64,000 bases of DNA, taken from positions 41,846,901 through 41,910,900 of the forward strand of contig CM055096.1 in the NCBI GenBank assembly GCA_029204225.1, written 5' to 3'. A program made the translations under genes and the position numbers. Position 1 is the first letter of the stretch, and each line of letters opens with the position of its first letter. The notes under the pieces were generated by a model. It made no database searches. It saw only the letters and a list, made by a program, of their open reading frames with translations, and was not told where the DNA came from. Source of the stretch: Diphasiastrum complanatum (Eukaryota > Streptophyta > Lycopodiopsida > Lycopodiales > Lycopodiaceae). Shown piece after piece: positions 11,777 through 22,647 of this stretch.

Positions 11777-12434
11777 ATCATGTTTGGTGGCAAAGAACTA
11801 TTTAACAAATCGTTCATGCATCGGATCATCTTTAAGTCATGTTTTACCAAGAAAGTCAGCAAAGGAAATGATAAAAAATGCTCGGTTTGAAAAAATGAAA
11901 AACGAAATTGTAGAGACTGTTTTGATTAAGGTTCAATCATACTTGGATGCGAATGTGATACAAGGTGCATGTGATGTATCTGGAATTAGCAAAAATGCTT
12001 ATTCTACTTTTTTTAGAATAGTTAAAGAAGCTTTTTCCCAAGTGATGGTGAAGAAAATTTATCTTTCGCGTCCATATTGGATAAGATTAGCTAGAATTTT
12101 TTTATAATGACGAAATGTTCAAAGTAGTTGGCCAACCACTTCATATACTAAATTATACAAATCAGAATATGGTGAGCTCAATTACAACGATTGCAATAAT
12201 ATTTTCCTTGATATTGAAAATGTTCGAAAATACATTATTCGATTCTATAAACTAGATGAACATCAAGTAAATGGAAAGATCATTACTGTAATAAAATTGG
12301 ATGAATCTGAAATCATCAAGGGTCGGAAGTTGGAATGTGTGAGTGTCACTTTGATGAACAAAATTTCAGATACAGATGATCAAATGTTTAGTGTTCAATC
12401 GGAAAATCACATATGGTGGTTGGCGGCATTCCAA

Positions 12435-12529
12435 GTATACATTTCAATTTTCATTTAGAATATCTATATTAACAATTCATACCTTGCCAGTTTTTATTGA
12501 CATGTCATGCATTATTTGTTTCTCTACAG
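12435..12529 (+). other. Intron 2 of the transposase-like gene
   Basis: Donor CCAA/GTATAC and acceptor TTTCTCTACAG/GTC delimit 95 bases, phase 0. The exons on both sides are open in the matching frame, which supports a real splice event in the ancestral gene. Confidence 0.7.
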
Positions 12530-13640
12530 GTCTTGAAAGAGGACCATAAAATACTATCATGGATATTTTTAAGAACAAATTATGGCGAGATTATAAAGAG
12601 ACATTTGGAGGGTGAGAAATTTACAGTCAAAAACCATGGAAGTTTTCAAATTCAATGGCACGTTGCAGGGGATTTGTAAAACATTAAAATGTATGTATAA
12701 TGTCTCTCATGGGACAACATCAAAGCATCCATGTCTTTATTGCATGAAGGATTGCTACAATATGAATTTGGGATGATCAACAAACACTGGCCCAACACGA
12801 GAAGTTGAAGATCCAAATATGAAAAGTGTTCTGCCAATTCCATTAAAATATGTTCACATATGCACATTGCATGCTGAGGTTCGTATTATCGAAAAACTAA
12901 TTTACCTGCATATTTTACTAGCATGGAATCATAAACCAAAGTCAGTGGCTAAAGTAGCAATTAGGAGGTTGGAAATAGTTCTGTCAAATGCAGGACTACA
13001 TAAAAGGAATGTCACGATTAAAAAAAGTGAAAGACTCTCAGGGAAAAAATGAAACGTTCCTAATATGCCATCAATTGGAGGTGCTAAAACAAGAAGATTA
13101 TTCCAATCACACATGCAAAGAATCAAGTGTCAGATACGAAATTTGGAGAGAAATTGTTCAAGCCACACAAACATTGGAAGGAAGTAATCGAGTGGAAAAG
13201 GGACAAGTGTGGACCAACTTAGACAAACTCATAGGTGTTATCAAGAAAGAAAACCTATCATTAGAAGATATGAGGACTTTGCAAAATCATTGCACCACAT
13301 TTGTAAAATCTGTACATGATTGTTGGGGAAAAGACAACATTACTCATTACATGGTGCTAATCTATATCATTATCTGGTACTTTTCTCATTCAGGCTTATA
13401 TTTTTTTCTACTGATGTAACTAATCAAAACTATTGTTTGCAACACATCCTTCTACATCATGCAACTTATTTTGCAAAGAAATATGGGAGCTTAAGTATCT
13501 GGTCATCACAAGGCATGGAAAAATCTCATTGGCAAGCAAGGGGAGCATTTCATAGAGCAACAAATCATGGAGGACACAATTCAAAAAATAAATATTTAGT
13601 TCAACTTTTTCAGTGGTTTTACAGAAGAGCACAATTTAGA

Positions 13641-14566
13641 TATCAAGCTAAAAACTCGCCAAGTATTACGATATTTCGAAAGGCATTCAAATTCATTACA
13701 AAATTCCAAAAATTCATCCTCTGTAGGCAAAGTCTTTTCATAGGCTTTAGATTTTTCAATCATGGCCTCCAAGGCCTCATTGCCAGATTTCCAATTGCCA
13801 TCTTTATCATAATCTATCTCACTTTCAAGGTCATCATATGAGTAATCAGCAATGTCAGAAAATTCTGATAAATTTTGAGCAAAAATTGAGAGAATTTCAT
13901 CCTCTCACAAATTCAATACATCACAAATATCATTAAATGAAATATAACATTCATTATTTATAAAAAATAAAGAAACATTTAGTAGAGTTAAGTGATTAAC
14001 AGGAGATGCAGATGGAAGAGAATCAGAGAGGATTATAGAACGAGAGAGAGTTTTTTGATAATCTGAAGCCATAGAAGCTTTAGCTTCAACCCCTATATCA
14101 GTATCTGCATCAGTTACATCAACTGGAGCAGGTGCAGATGCTTCGATCAATTATTCAACAGACTCATCATCTGGAATTTCAGTAGATATGTAGAACACAA
14201 AAGCCATTCCTTTGATTAGAAGGCGACATATTCTTTTGTGGATATCACAGTATATATTTCTTTTGAAATGGTCATGCAGGTTAGAGTACTTTCTATTGTT
14301 TTATGCTTAGAGGATGGTTGGGAATGTACAAGGTCCTGAAAATGAACGAAATAAAAATTATCTATATCCAAAACATGAGTACTAATAATCTGAGAAAAAT
14401 TATCAAGATAAAAAATTAAATTATAACGATTCTCATAAACTAGCTTATCGATATCGAAGGGAGCAAAAAAAATACTAGCAAAATACTCTAATTTGTCATA
14501 TGGAATGTCATTGGTATTACAAAAATTCATAAGTTTGTCATCTGAGGCCATGGAGGAACTAGCCAT
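13641..14566 (-). pseudogene. Unrecognised minus-strand gene convergent with the transposase-like gene
   Basis: Reading minus from 14566 the frame begins MASSSMASDDKLMNFCNT and continues through an acidic, aromatic-rich segment to a stop at 14216. A one-base shift leads to MAFVFYISTEIPDDE, one stop, and then DVTDADTDIGVEAKAS (about 14147-13905). After another stop the same strand stays open for about 88 codons (13904-13641) with no early ATG, including YSYDDLESEIDYDKDG and FECLSKYRNTWRVF. The total is about 300 codons, acidic in the middle. I do not recognise the family. It ends where the plus gene ends, so the two are tail to tail. A TATA-like sequence lies about 280 bases upstream. The acidic regions could suit a DNA- or protein-binding partner, but no function is shown. 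Confidence 0.45.
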
Positions 14567-14572
14567 ATTGAA

Positions 14573-14770
14573 TCTGATATCGGTTCAACGCGTCAGATAA
14601 ATATCGATAGAGGAATAAAGCAAAGTGCGTGCGCTGATCCGATATGGTAAGGCCGAGAATGAAATTTTTCGAAAAGCATTGGTCGGAAGTGGTTGATATC
14701 GATTCAGCGCGCCTGAATGAATACGAGCATGCACAACAAGGGATGGCGCGCATCGATTCGATATCGGGAG
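14573..14770. repeat. Cluster of GATATCG / CAGCGCGC motifs
   Basis: Short related words occur in both orientations: CTGATATCGGTTCAACGCG near 14573, GCGCTGATCCGATATGG near 14632, GATATCGATTCAGCGCGCC near 14694 and GGCGCGCATCGATTCGATAT near 14745. Further copies lie at 15213-15233 and 15830-15850, and in the inverted repeat copy at 43.6 kb. The words combine the palindromes GATATC or ATCGAT with GCGCGC and look like subterminal protein-binding repeats. Confidence 0.6.
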
Positions 14771-14843
14771 AATGAAGAAAAACAAGAAAGCTAGAGAGTT
14801 CAGAATAAAAAATTACGGAATCAAAATATGAAAAGTGGTGCAC

Positions 14844-14853
14844 ATATATATAG
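14844..14853 (-). promoter_or_regulatory. TATA-like sequence upstream of the minus gene
   Basis: On minus the sequence GGCTATATATATGTGCACC lies about 280 bases before the first ATG of the minus-strand gene at 14566. Its placement suits a core promoter, but many AT-rich stretches look similar. Confidence 0.4.
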
Positions 14854-14916
14854 CCAATTCCTGTTGATCACAGCCATACATTTGTCAAATAACGAATTGT
14901 GATTTACAGCCTATAT

Positions 14917-15265
14917 TTATCATCCAATCAGAATGAGACTAATTTGTACCTACGCCGAAATATATTAACTAGTCTAGTACTAGATTCAACGAATCATCAT
15001 TAGCCCTGTGCCGGAATACATTAAATAGACAATCACTAGCCTCCTAGAATAATCATTAAAAAAACTATAAACAATTGATTAATGGATATCATTGAAAAAC
15101 GTGAACGAGGAGTTACAATCTCTCGTCCTATTTAAGCACCGTAATAATGTTCATTCAGAATAGTTTCGTAAGTCTTTCATTATGCGTTCCAGTATGATTT
15201 TTTTGCGTATGGGATATCCGATCAGCGCGCCTGGCAGACGATGTATTTGCTGCATTTGGACTGCG
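14917..15265 (-). repeat. Dispersed repeat, copy 1 (inverted relative to 43.6 kb)
   Basis: The reverse complement aligns by eye to 43593-44020. Shared words, as read on minus here, are GCGCTGATCGGATATCC, GGTGCTTAAATAGGACGAGA, TTTAATGTATTCCGGCAC, GCTAATGATGATTCG and GATAAATATAGGCTGT. The similarity runs over some 300 bases with scattered substitutions and small gaps. It lies just upstream of the minus-strand gene, so it may be its promoter or one end of the element that carries both genes. CTATTTAAGCACC inside it is a second TATA-like site. Confidence 0.8.
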
Positions 15266-17364
15266 TGCGTCAAATTGCTATTCCAAGACCAAAATATCAT
15301 CAAAAATTTTGAAAGTATTGGACCCTATATGCATGATCAATGCTTGATTCGGAAGACTCTTCATATTGGCCAAAGTTATGCAAATCTATCGAATCAAGCT
15401 CTGATCATTGATATTGCGTCCAATATCGGATGAGTGAGTGGGAATACATACTATGGTTGTCAAATGCTTTATATGTGCATTGATTAGCTATCGGGTGAAA
15501 ATCTGGCCTTTGGAATTTTCCAAAATTATAATTATTGGATATAAAAAAGGTCTTACATTTAAAGCTTAATGTTGTCAATTTTAGCATTGAATGGTAGAAG
15601 TGTGATTAATTGTAGATGTGACCGTACTTTATTTGAAGTTAGTTCTGGTTAATTTGATATGGACTGATCATTTTGATGACTGATGGATATTTAGATTGAT
15701 TTGATTGACAAGCCTCTGAGTAATCATCATCGTAATATGAGCCACCATGTTTGCAATCATTTCTAATTTTTTTTATATATACTGATCGACAACGCTGAAA
15801 GTTTTTTGCTTATAGTTATTTGTATCCATGTGATATCGATTCAGCGCGCTCGAAAACAACTTCCTTCAATCCATTCCTACTCGCGTGCGCCCATCCACTA
15901 CCAGATAATGAAATTGTTTAGCTCAGGTATCGCTTCGACGCTTCCAACCTGAGGTTTGATCCTAAAATTAACATTATCGCACGCTGATCCGCTGCTACAC
16001 AGGTGGTTCGTGCGCAACGGAATGAATTATTTGACTCTCTCCCTAAGCATGACTATGCCTATCTGAATGAACAGAACTTTAGTGATAGAAATCACAATCA
16101 TTCTAGATTACATAGCCAACGTTTAATGGATGAAGCGCTAGATGAATAAATTGTCGCGAATTGCAAGACAAATTATCTGTCGCGAATGATTCGCGAAGAG
16201 CTAGACTGTGCTTGACTAATAATTAGTCGCGAACGATTCACGAAAGACAAGACTGAAAGTTAATCGTCTATTACTAGAAAGAGCAACTAGAAAGATCGGA
16301 CATAATGAAGAATAAGCATAGCAATATTAACACAGATCTGAATGCAGAACAATTGAACTGTATCAGATTAAGTATATCAAGTATACAAGTCAATAATGCA
16401 GTAGAGCACAAGACAGTAGCGGACAAAACCGCGTGCCCTACAAAGCTTATTTCTATCTGTAATGAGGAATCAAACCTCTTCTCTTAGTCTCTTCTTATCT
16501 CTTCATCTCGATGCATTATGAATACTCAGATGGTATCCAATATAATATTACAGGTGTACAGATGTGAAAGTACAGAGTGGATGTGTTGTCTGTAAGAGAT
16601 CGTGGGTGGCTGTAGTTGTTGTCCAATCTATTAGCGCAGCTGCATAGGGTGAGCATGGAAAGGGTGTGACGTCAGTTAATACTGAAGTGAACGTTGGTGA
16701 TGATGCAAAAGTGCGTCACTCTTACGAATGGCCTTAGGATAAGATCTACAGGGTGCCTTAGCTTTTAGGGCACTTTTGGCATTCAGTAAGGTAGTGTCCC
16801 CTTTTCACCTGTCACCATAACCTATGTAAGAGCACAATGTTGCGATTCATTCATCTTTTCTTTGTTTGTGCGAATTTGCGTATAAAAATACAGACTGCGT
16901 GACAACGTTAGTAAATATGCAGCATGAATGGAGGCAGATTAAAATTGGAATTTAGAAGAGTAGAAGGAGTAAATCCAACAGGGATTTCATGTGTGACTTG
17001 TCTTTGTCTTTGGTTATCTTTTGGGGACAGATTCTGAGTTGGCTTTCGGGTTGGTTGGGATTCCAGTTTTCCTAAGTCTGAATGGTTAGGCTTGTTTCCT
17101 AAGTTGGCTTTTTAGCGAGTTCATGACGGTAGATGAATGCTAGACTTAAGCGTGTCTTGAAGAAACCGCTCAAGTCCCAGCGCTCTTTGAGGCACCGGCG
17201 CAACACATGCCAACAAGCAAGCAAGGGAAAAACATTAAGCCACCAACTCAAAAAGGACAATAAAATATGGAAATAATAAAGCTAAGAGAGGTATCAAGCA
17301 AAGATCACGTTTACTTCATTACATGGTTCTTCATCATATTTGATCCAGTTCTAGAGTTTGAAGA
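15266..17364. other. Unannotated DNA
   Basis: No gene supported. The stretch holds more copies of the GATATCGATTCAGCGCGC word (15830-15850), a hairpin-prone TCGCGAA cluster (annotated separately), and otherwise AT-rich sequence. ORFs of about 60-80 codons here show no family signature. Confidence 0.4.
16150..16246. repeat. TCGCGAA palindrome cluster
   Basis: A pair of related units, GTCGCGAATGATTCGCGAA at 16179-16197 and GTCGCGAACGATTCACGAA at 16226-16244, lies next to a single GTCGCGAA at 16153. Each unit can form a short hairpin. The same core word TTCGCGAA occurs in the Copia LTR at 6.85 kb. Confidence 0.75.
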
Positions 17365-17369
17365 TCTTT

Positions 17370-18201
17370 TGTGCAAAAAGTACAAAAAGGACCAAGAGTG
17401 GATCCTAATATGATCCTCAAGAGGGATTGGTTGTCAGATTACTTGATCTATCAATCTACTTGAGATTAAGATCAATCTAGATCAATTCTAGACACAAAAT
17501 CCTAACAAGAACAATCATTAATTGAAGGTAGGTGTACTTTCTGGTTTCACACGTGTGAAACACTGTATGAGTACAGACTCCAACCTAAAACTCACGTACA
17601 CATTGATAGAACCTCAGAACAATCAGAACAAATGTAGACAAATGGAGAGAATCACTCAAAATTGCTTCCAAAACCAAGGTTGGTGTCTCACTATGATTAT
17701 GGCCAAATGTGGCTCTATATATACAATAAGTGAGAGCTCGTGGTACTGATCATCCCTCTTATCCCACATGTGCGAGGGCGCTTTGTCATATGATGATTCA
17801 TCATGCAACACTGACACTTGGACAAACCCTTCTATTTTGAGCACTTTTGGTCCAATTTCCTACTATATGGAGATCAACTTGGAAATCTTCTAGAAGTCAA
17901 AACTGGCCTACTTCAGCTTATTCCACACGTGTGAGTTGTCCTCTACACATGGGATGTGACACCTAACCAAAGTATTTGGCTCATGCAATCAATAGATTGA
18001 TGCCATGTGGCATATATCTAGAAAACTAGTTTTTGGCCATTTTAGCCACTAGAACTTGAATTAAATCATATGTACAACATATATGATTATGGTACATGAC
18101 AAGTACACTAGTTTCACACATGGGAACAGGCTCCACACATGTGTGTTTATCTATATATAAGATTTTTGGCCTCTACCAAACTTATTTTTGCATTTTTCAC
18201 A
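17370..18201 (-). repeat. 3' LTR of the 17-22 kb element
   Basis: It begins TGTGCAAAAAGTAC on plus and ends GCATTTTTCACA. It contains the palindrome TTTCACACGTGTGAAA near 17549 and three more CACAYGTG-like sites (around 17768, 17926 and 18137). It matches the right LTR along its full length without net length change. Confidence 0.95.
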
Positions 18202-18217
18202 CTCCTCCTCAAAAATC
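18202..18217 (-). promoter_or_regulatory. Polypurine tract
   Basis: On minus, GATTTTTGAGGAGGAG abuts the start of the 3' LTR. This is the expected position of the plus-strand primer and fixes the element's orientation. Confidence 0.8.
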
Positions 18218-18341
18218 TAGCTTGGTAAATCTAGCTTGATGGAAAACATGATGATCTTGAACTTGAATCCATGGGTTGAATTGGTCTTTGCTGGTTCAAA
18301 AGGTGTGAAGATCAGCCAATGAGCTTGATGTTGATCTGAAA

Positions 18342-19304
18342 TCACCATATCCATGATAGTGCTTCTTTGATGTTGACATCTTTGATGAGCTTGAGAGCTT
18401 TGCACCATCCTAGCACCTCAAAAATTGATTCCTTCCAATTTTCATGTAGATGCTTGATCTTGAGGCTTGCTCCTTCTTCATGTGCATGCTCCTCCATGAG
18501 AAAATAAAGATTTCTTCTTGATTTATTAGAATCACAAAGATCTAACATCATGTTACCACGATCTAGAGAATTAGACTCATCCAAATTGGCAAGACTATGC
18601 ATGCTATAATAACAAAGTGTTTGCATCATATCTTCATGCTTGTTTACCATGCTAATCTCAGATCCAATGAGGCTAAATACTTCATTATGGAGATAAGTGT
18701 CTTTAGAAGATGATTCACTTACTCTCATAAAGAGTTTACAATTTTCCTCAATACAAATTTTCAAACTATGAGTGAACAAATCACTTTTGCTCTTACATGA
18801 CTTAAGAGCATACATTTGATGAGATAACCATTTGCTTTCTAATTGATTTAAAATCAATTTCAACCTTTTAAGAACATCATCTATGTTCTCAAGAGAGACT
18901 TCATACTCAACTAGTATGGCTTTACTCCAATTTTGACATGCAATGATCTCACTAAAGCAAATTGACTTATCAAATGACATAAGAGAAGTAAGTATGAGAT
19001 GTATACCACATGAGATATGCTCCTCTTTCCCTTGAAATGTGAGCCACATGGTCTCAACCATGTTTCTTGACTTTCTTTTTGGAATCACAACTTGAGAAGG
19101 TCTCTCCTCCTCAATCCTTGGCACACTTGAACCTTGAGATGACTCTTTAAGATCCTCTTCATGGTGCTCCTTTTTTATGGAAATCCGAGACCTCCATGTC
19201 TCATAATGATCACAACAAGTATGACCATACAATATGCACTTCCTATGATTATCAAGATTACTTATGCTAAAAACATAAGTCCAAAAATCACCACAACTTG
19301 GCAT
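18342..19304 (-). CDS. 320-aa ORF of unknown function in LTR element
   Basis: The longest open frame of the element runs without interruption for 320 codons on minus and lies between the gag-like trace and the 3' LTR, where pol or env would be. The start at MPSCGDFWTYVF is the first ATG of the frame and is not otherwise supported. The protein is mixed charged and leucine-rich, with a basic KRKSRN stretch near residue 75 and probable helices such as ENIDDVLKRLKLILNQLESK. There is no membrane segment or protease, RT or integrase motif. A segment with CKLFMRVSESSSKDTYLHNEV resembles CKLLMRISEASKVDTYIHKQV encoded just upstream (19477-19262), so the region holds an internal duplication. The frame may be a captured host sequence or a decayed pol. 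I do not recognise it. Confidence 0.5.
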   Translation of the reverse strand: MPSCGDFWTYVFSISNLDNHRKCILYGHTCCDHYETWRSRISIKKEHHEEDLKESSQGSSVPRIEEERPSQVVIPKRKSRNMVETMWLTFQGKEEHISCGIHLILTSLMSFDKSICFSEIIACQNWSKAILVEYEVSLENIDDVLKRLKLILNQLESKWLSHQMYALKSCKSKSDLFTHSLKICIEENCKLFMRVSESSSKDTYLHNEVFSLIGSEISMVNKHEDMMQTLCYYSMHSLANLDESNSLDRGNMMLDLCDSNKSRRNLYFLMEEHAHEEGASLKIKHLHENWKESIFEVLGWCKALKLIKDVNIKEALSWIW

Positions 19305-19477
19305 GATTTTTTCAATATTGAAATCAAAACGTATTTCATCTCAATAAGTCTAACTACTTGCTTATGGATATAAGTGTCCACTTTGGATGCTTCACTTATT
19401 CTCATAAGAAGTTTACAACTTGCCTTTAGGATTGAAAACATACAATTTTCATCTTTATGAATGAACACATCATTCAT
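19262..19477 (-). pseudogene. Upstream duplicate of the SEAS-type segment
   Basis: A short minus frame encodes DVFIHKDENCMFSILKAS and CKLLMRISEASKVDTYIHK, similar to residues in the middle of the 320-aa ORF. It is in a different frame from that ORF and overlaps its start, so the ancestral protein was probably longer and has been broken by a shift here. Confidence 0.45.
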
Positions 19478-19711
19478 GATCTTATTGAAAGCAAAAGATC
19501 CTACATTATGAAGATATTTTTATTTCCTTGACTTCATAACTAATGTAAGCTTACAAGGAAAACATATTTTGCTATCTTTTAAGGCATCACACTCAGCTAG
19601 TGATACAAAAATCTCTTCAAAGCAAAATGGTTCTTCATAAGTTGACATGATAGCATAAATGAAACTACTTTCATTTTGTGATTGCTACTCCTTATTCTTG
19701 ATTGATTTCTC

Positions 19712-20234
19712 TTAAATCATAACAATAAGTTTGAAATTATCTAAAGTTCCAAGCAAAATACTTTCCAAGGACATAAAATAAATCCAAGTTACTTTCATGA
19801 AAGTGACATCTATTTTTGCATCTTGAACCAAACAATGCACTTCCAAATGAAAAAATTCAAAATATTTGACATGTGTTGTGATGGAATCTTGAAGACAAAC
19901 CTTGCAAGTCCTTGTGAGACTCCAAGCCTCATTCACCTTTCCACAAAGGAAACACCTTTCCTTGGACTTGTCCTTCTTGTATTTGCATTTCAAACTTGAA
20001 GCTCCATCCTTCTCCTCGACCCCCTTGCTTTGGTTTTTCTTGGATGGATTGGTCTTCTTTTTTGTAGCATCTTGAGAAAAAATATCCTTCCTTGCCACAA
20101 AGGTTGCACTTAGGATCCTTTCTTTCCTTCAATAAGATGCCACCTATTGATGCTATGTGAATAAAAACCTGTGATATGATTCTACAAATGTAATTTGTGA
20201 CTCTCAAGAGACTAGATTTGAACATCTTCAACAA
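19712..20234 (-). pseudogene. Gag-like zinc-knuckle remnant
   Basis: Two overlapping minus frames carry DPKCNLCGKEGYFFSRCYKK, which has the spacing of a retroviral CCHC knuckle (C-x2-C-x4-x-x4-C) but with tyrosine in place of histidine. A lysine-rich tail follows (KKKTNPSKKNQSKGV), then a second cysteine group CFLCGK...CKVC. The frame changes within the region, so the product is broken. It is probably what remains of the nucleocapsid end of gag. Confidence 0.5.
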
Positions 20235-21803
20235 TCTAGAAGGATCTACAAAAGATCTAGCTCACAAACCTAAGAATCAATCTTCACAGTAATGACTAGT
20301 CACTTGGAAACTTTGCTTTGATCATTAAGACAAAAGCACACAATCTTTGAATCAAATCACTAAAGAAATCAGATCCACTCTCCTATTGGACTCATCAAAT
20401 ACCAATGACTCTTTCTTTTGAAAGTTGAAATGGATATGAAAAGATTTGACACCCAGATTTTCCTTTTCACTTGACTAGTTCCCTCAACACTTGAGATTCT
20501 TGAACAAAAGATGGGTTTTGTTTCAAACACCTGAAAATCAAACTTAATCACTTCTTTTGAGCTCACTCTTGACCCAAATAATCTCACTCTTGAGATTTAG
20601 AATGAATTTGATTTGATTTGAAAACAAACTATACCACCAAATTTTCACAAAGCTTAAAAATTAGACAACTAGAGATTCACAAAGATCTCAACCATGCATG
20701 AATACTCAAATATGGACTCCTCCTCATTCTAGACATCAAATGGGATCACAAATTGACCCTCACACTCTCACAAAGAAAGTTGAATAGAACTAATTTGAGT
20801 TTCATACATACTATGTCAATTTTTGCTCAACAAATTGAATTCAATCACTCCTATTGGATTCCACCAATTACTCTACTTTTTAAGACTTGGAATGAAATTC
20901 AAAATCAAAAGTTATGATTTTTCTCACTAAGATATTGTGCTTCAAAGAGCTAATGCCACTTAGAAAGATTTGATTACTTAGAAAGAGACAAACTCTCCAC
21001 CAATAACAACACAAAATGAGCTTCTAGATCTTGCCCTCTACAAAGGAAGGAACTCTAATTGGATCTCTCTCTACACATTTGCCATAGACACCTTAATGAC
21101 TCTTTTCAAACCTTACAATCACTCAAACAAATTGAGTAGGGTTGAACAATGTGACTTGGATCTCAATCTCTTTTCTAGAACTCTCAATTTAAGCCAATCT
21201 ATGTCAAATTCTACAAAATATTTGCATAGATGCTCTATATGCACTAGAAACTCTCAAGGTTTCACTTGGAGGACAGATCCAAGGATGTTTTCTAGCAAAT
21301 TGATGCTTCTAAACTTGACCCTATCACTCTTGAGCAAATCTAGAGTGATGGTACAATGGATTTCAACCTCTCACCTTGCATATCACTCCTTAATCTATGA
21401 TTTTTAGCAAAATTTCTCTCAACTTCAACATGCACCAAAAAAATCAGAGATAATCAATTAGTGCACCTAATTCAAGCTTCAAATTTAATTTCTTGGCTAA
21501 TCTAATCCAAGAACTAATCAAGGGATTAGATTCTCTATAGAAAATGCTTGATTTTGCACCAAAAATCACTTAAATTGAGGATGTGAGTCAAATTCTACAA
21601 ATTTTTGAAATTTCTCAGTCAAAACTGGAGCTGTATGATCTCACACGTGTGAAAAGGGTTCCTACAGCCCACAACAAGATATGGACCAAAAATTTTGAGG
21701 ATAGCTATCAAATCCAACTCGTTATACAAAATTTGACTAGTTTCTAAAAAACTGCTAATTTTGGCTTTGATTTGGATTAGCCCTATCAAACCTCTTGTAC
21801 TAG
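20235..21803. other. Long leader of the 17-22 kb LTR element
   Basis: About 1.5 kb between the primer-binding site and the zinc-knuckle remnant holds no convincing ORF. It is rich in A/T and serine-, leucine- and phenylalanine-type codons in all frames. It includes whatever packaging signal the element has plus probably decayed gag. Confidence 0.5.
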
Positions 21804-21815
21804 GCTCTAATACCA
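21804..21815 (-). promoter_or_regulatory. Primer-binding site (initiator methionine tRNA)
   Basis: Minus reads TGGTATTAGAGC right after the LTR end, one base away from the usual plant Copia site TGGTATCAGAGC that pairs with the 3' end of methionine tRNA. Confidence 0.85.
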
Positions 21816-22647
21816 TGTGCAAAAAGTACAAAAAGGACCAAGAGTGGATTCTAATCTGATCCTCAAGAGGGATTGGTTGTCAGATTACTTGATCTATCAA
21901 TCTACTTGAGATTAAGATCAATCTAGATCAATTCTAGACACAAAATCCTAACAAGAACAATCATTAATTGAAGGTAGGTGTACTTTCTGGTTTCACACGT
22001 GTGAAACACTGTATGAGTACAGACTCCAACCTAAAAATCAAGTACACATTGATAGAACCTCAAAACAATCAAAACAAATATAGACAAATGGAGAGAATCA
22101 CTCAAAATTGCTTCCAAAACCAAGATTGGTGTCTCACTATGATTATGGCCAAATGTGGCTCTATAAATACAATAAGTGGGAGCTCGTGGTACTGATCATC
22201 CCTCTGATCCCACATGTGTGAGGGTGCTTTGTCATATGATGATTCATCATGCAACACTGACACTTGGACAAACCCTTCTATTTTGAGCACTTTTGGTCCA
22301 ATTTCCTACTATATGGAGATCAACTTGGAAATCTTCTAAAAGTTAAAACTGGCCTACTTCAGCTTATTCCACACATGTGAGCTGTCCTCTACACATGGGA
22401 TGTGACACCTAACCAAAGTATTTGGCTCATGCAATCAATAGATTGATGCCATGTGTCATATATCTAGAAAACTAGTTTTTGGCCATTTCAGCCACTAGAA
22501 CTTGAATTAAATCATATGTACAACATATATGAATATGGTACATGACAAGTACACTAGTTTCACACGTGGGAACAGGCTCCACACATGTGTGTTTATCTAT
22601 ATACAAGATTTTTGGCCTCTACCAAGCTTATTTTTGCATTTTTCACA
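21816..22647 (-). repeat. 5' LTR of the 17-22 kb element
   Basis: This is the same length as the left LTR. It includes TTTCACACGTGTGAAA near 21995. The TATA-like CTATAAATAC and CTATATAC words, seen on plus, are on the wrong strand for the element, so the promoter within the LTR is not clearly identified. Confidence 0.95.

Larger units (their letters stand above)
11174..13640 (+). pseudogene. Spliced transposase-like gene, decayed
   Basis: A plus-strand gene with at least three exons. An AG acceptor after a pyrimidine-rich run ends at 11173, so the first exon seen may be internal. Exon A (11174-11667) encodes a glutamine-rich coiled coil (NQQLQFA NQQLQRA NQQLLHY heptads) and a basic KRKRKR signal. 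Intron 11668-11776 (GTATGT...GCAG) joins in frame to exon B, containing KNAYSTFFRIVKEAF. After stops near 12105 the reading resumes in another frame with IIRFYKLDEHQVNG and VIKLDESEI. Intron 12435-12529 joins in frame to QIQWHVAGDL, then a one-base shift, SKHPCLYCM, then VHICTLHAEVRIIEKL, GKDNITHYM and WSSQGMEKSHWQARGAFHRA. The order aspartate, G-D-L, C-x2-C, histidine-rich, glutamate resembles DDE transposases such as CACTA Tnp2, but I cannot place the family. Several shifts and in-frame TGA codons (12774, 13050) show that it is broken. Confidence 0.55.

Noticed and set aside
13380-13400. Possible third intron GTACTTTTCTCATTCAG in the transposase-like gene
   Set aside because: Splice-like ends are present but only about 20 bases apart, too short for a plant intron.
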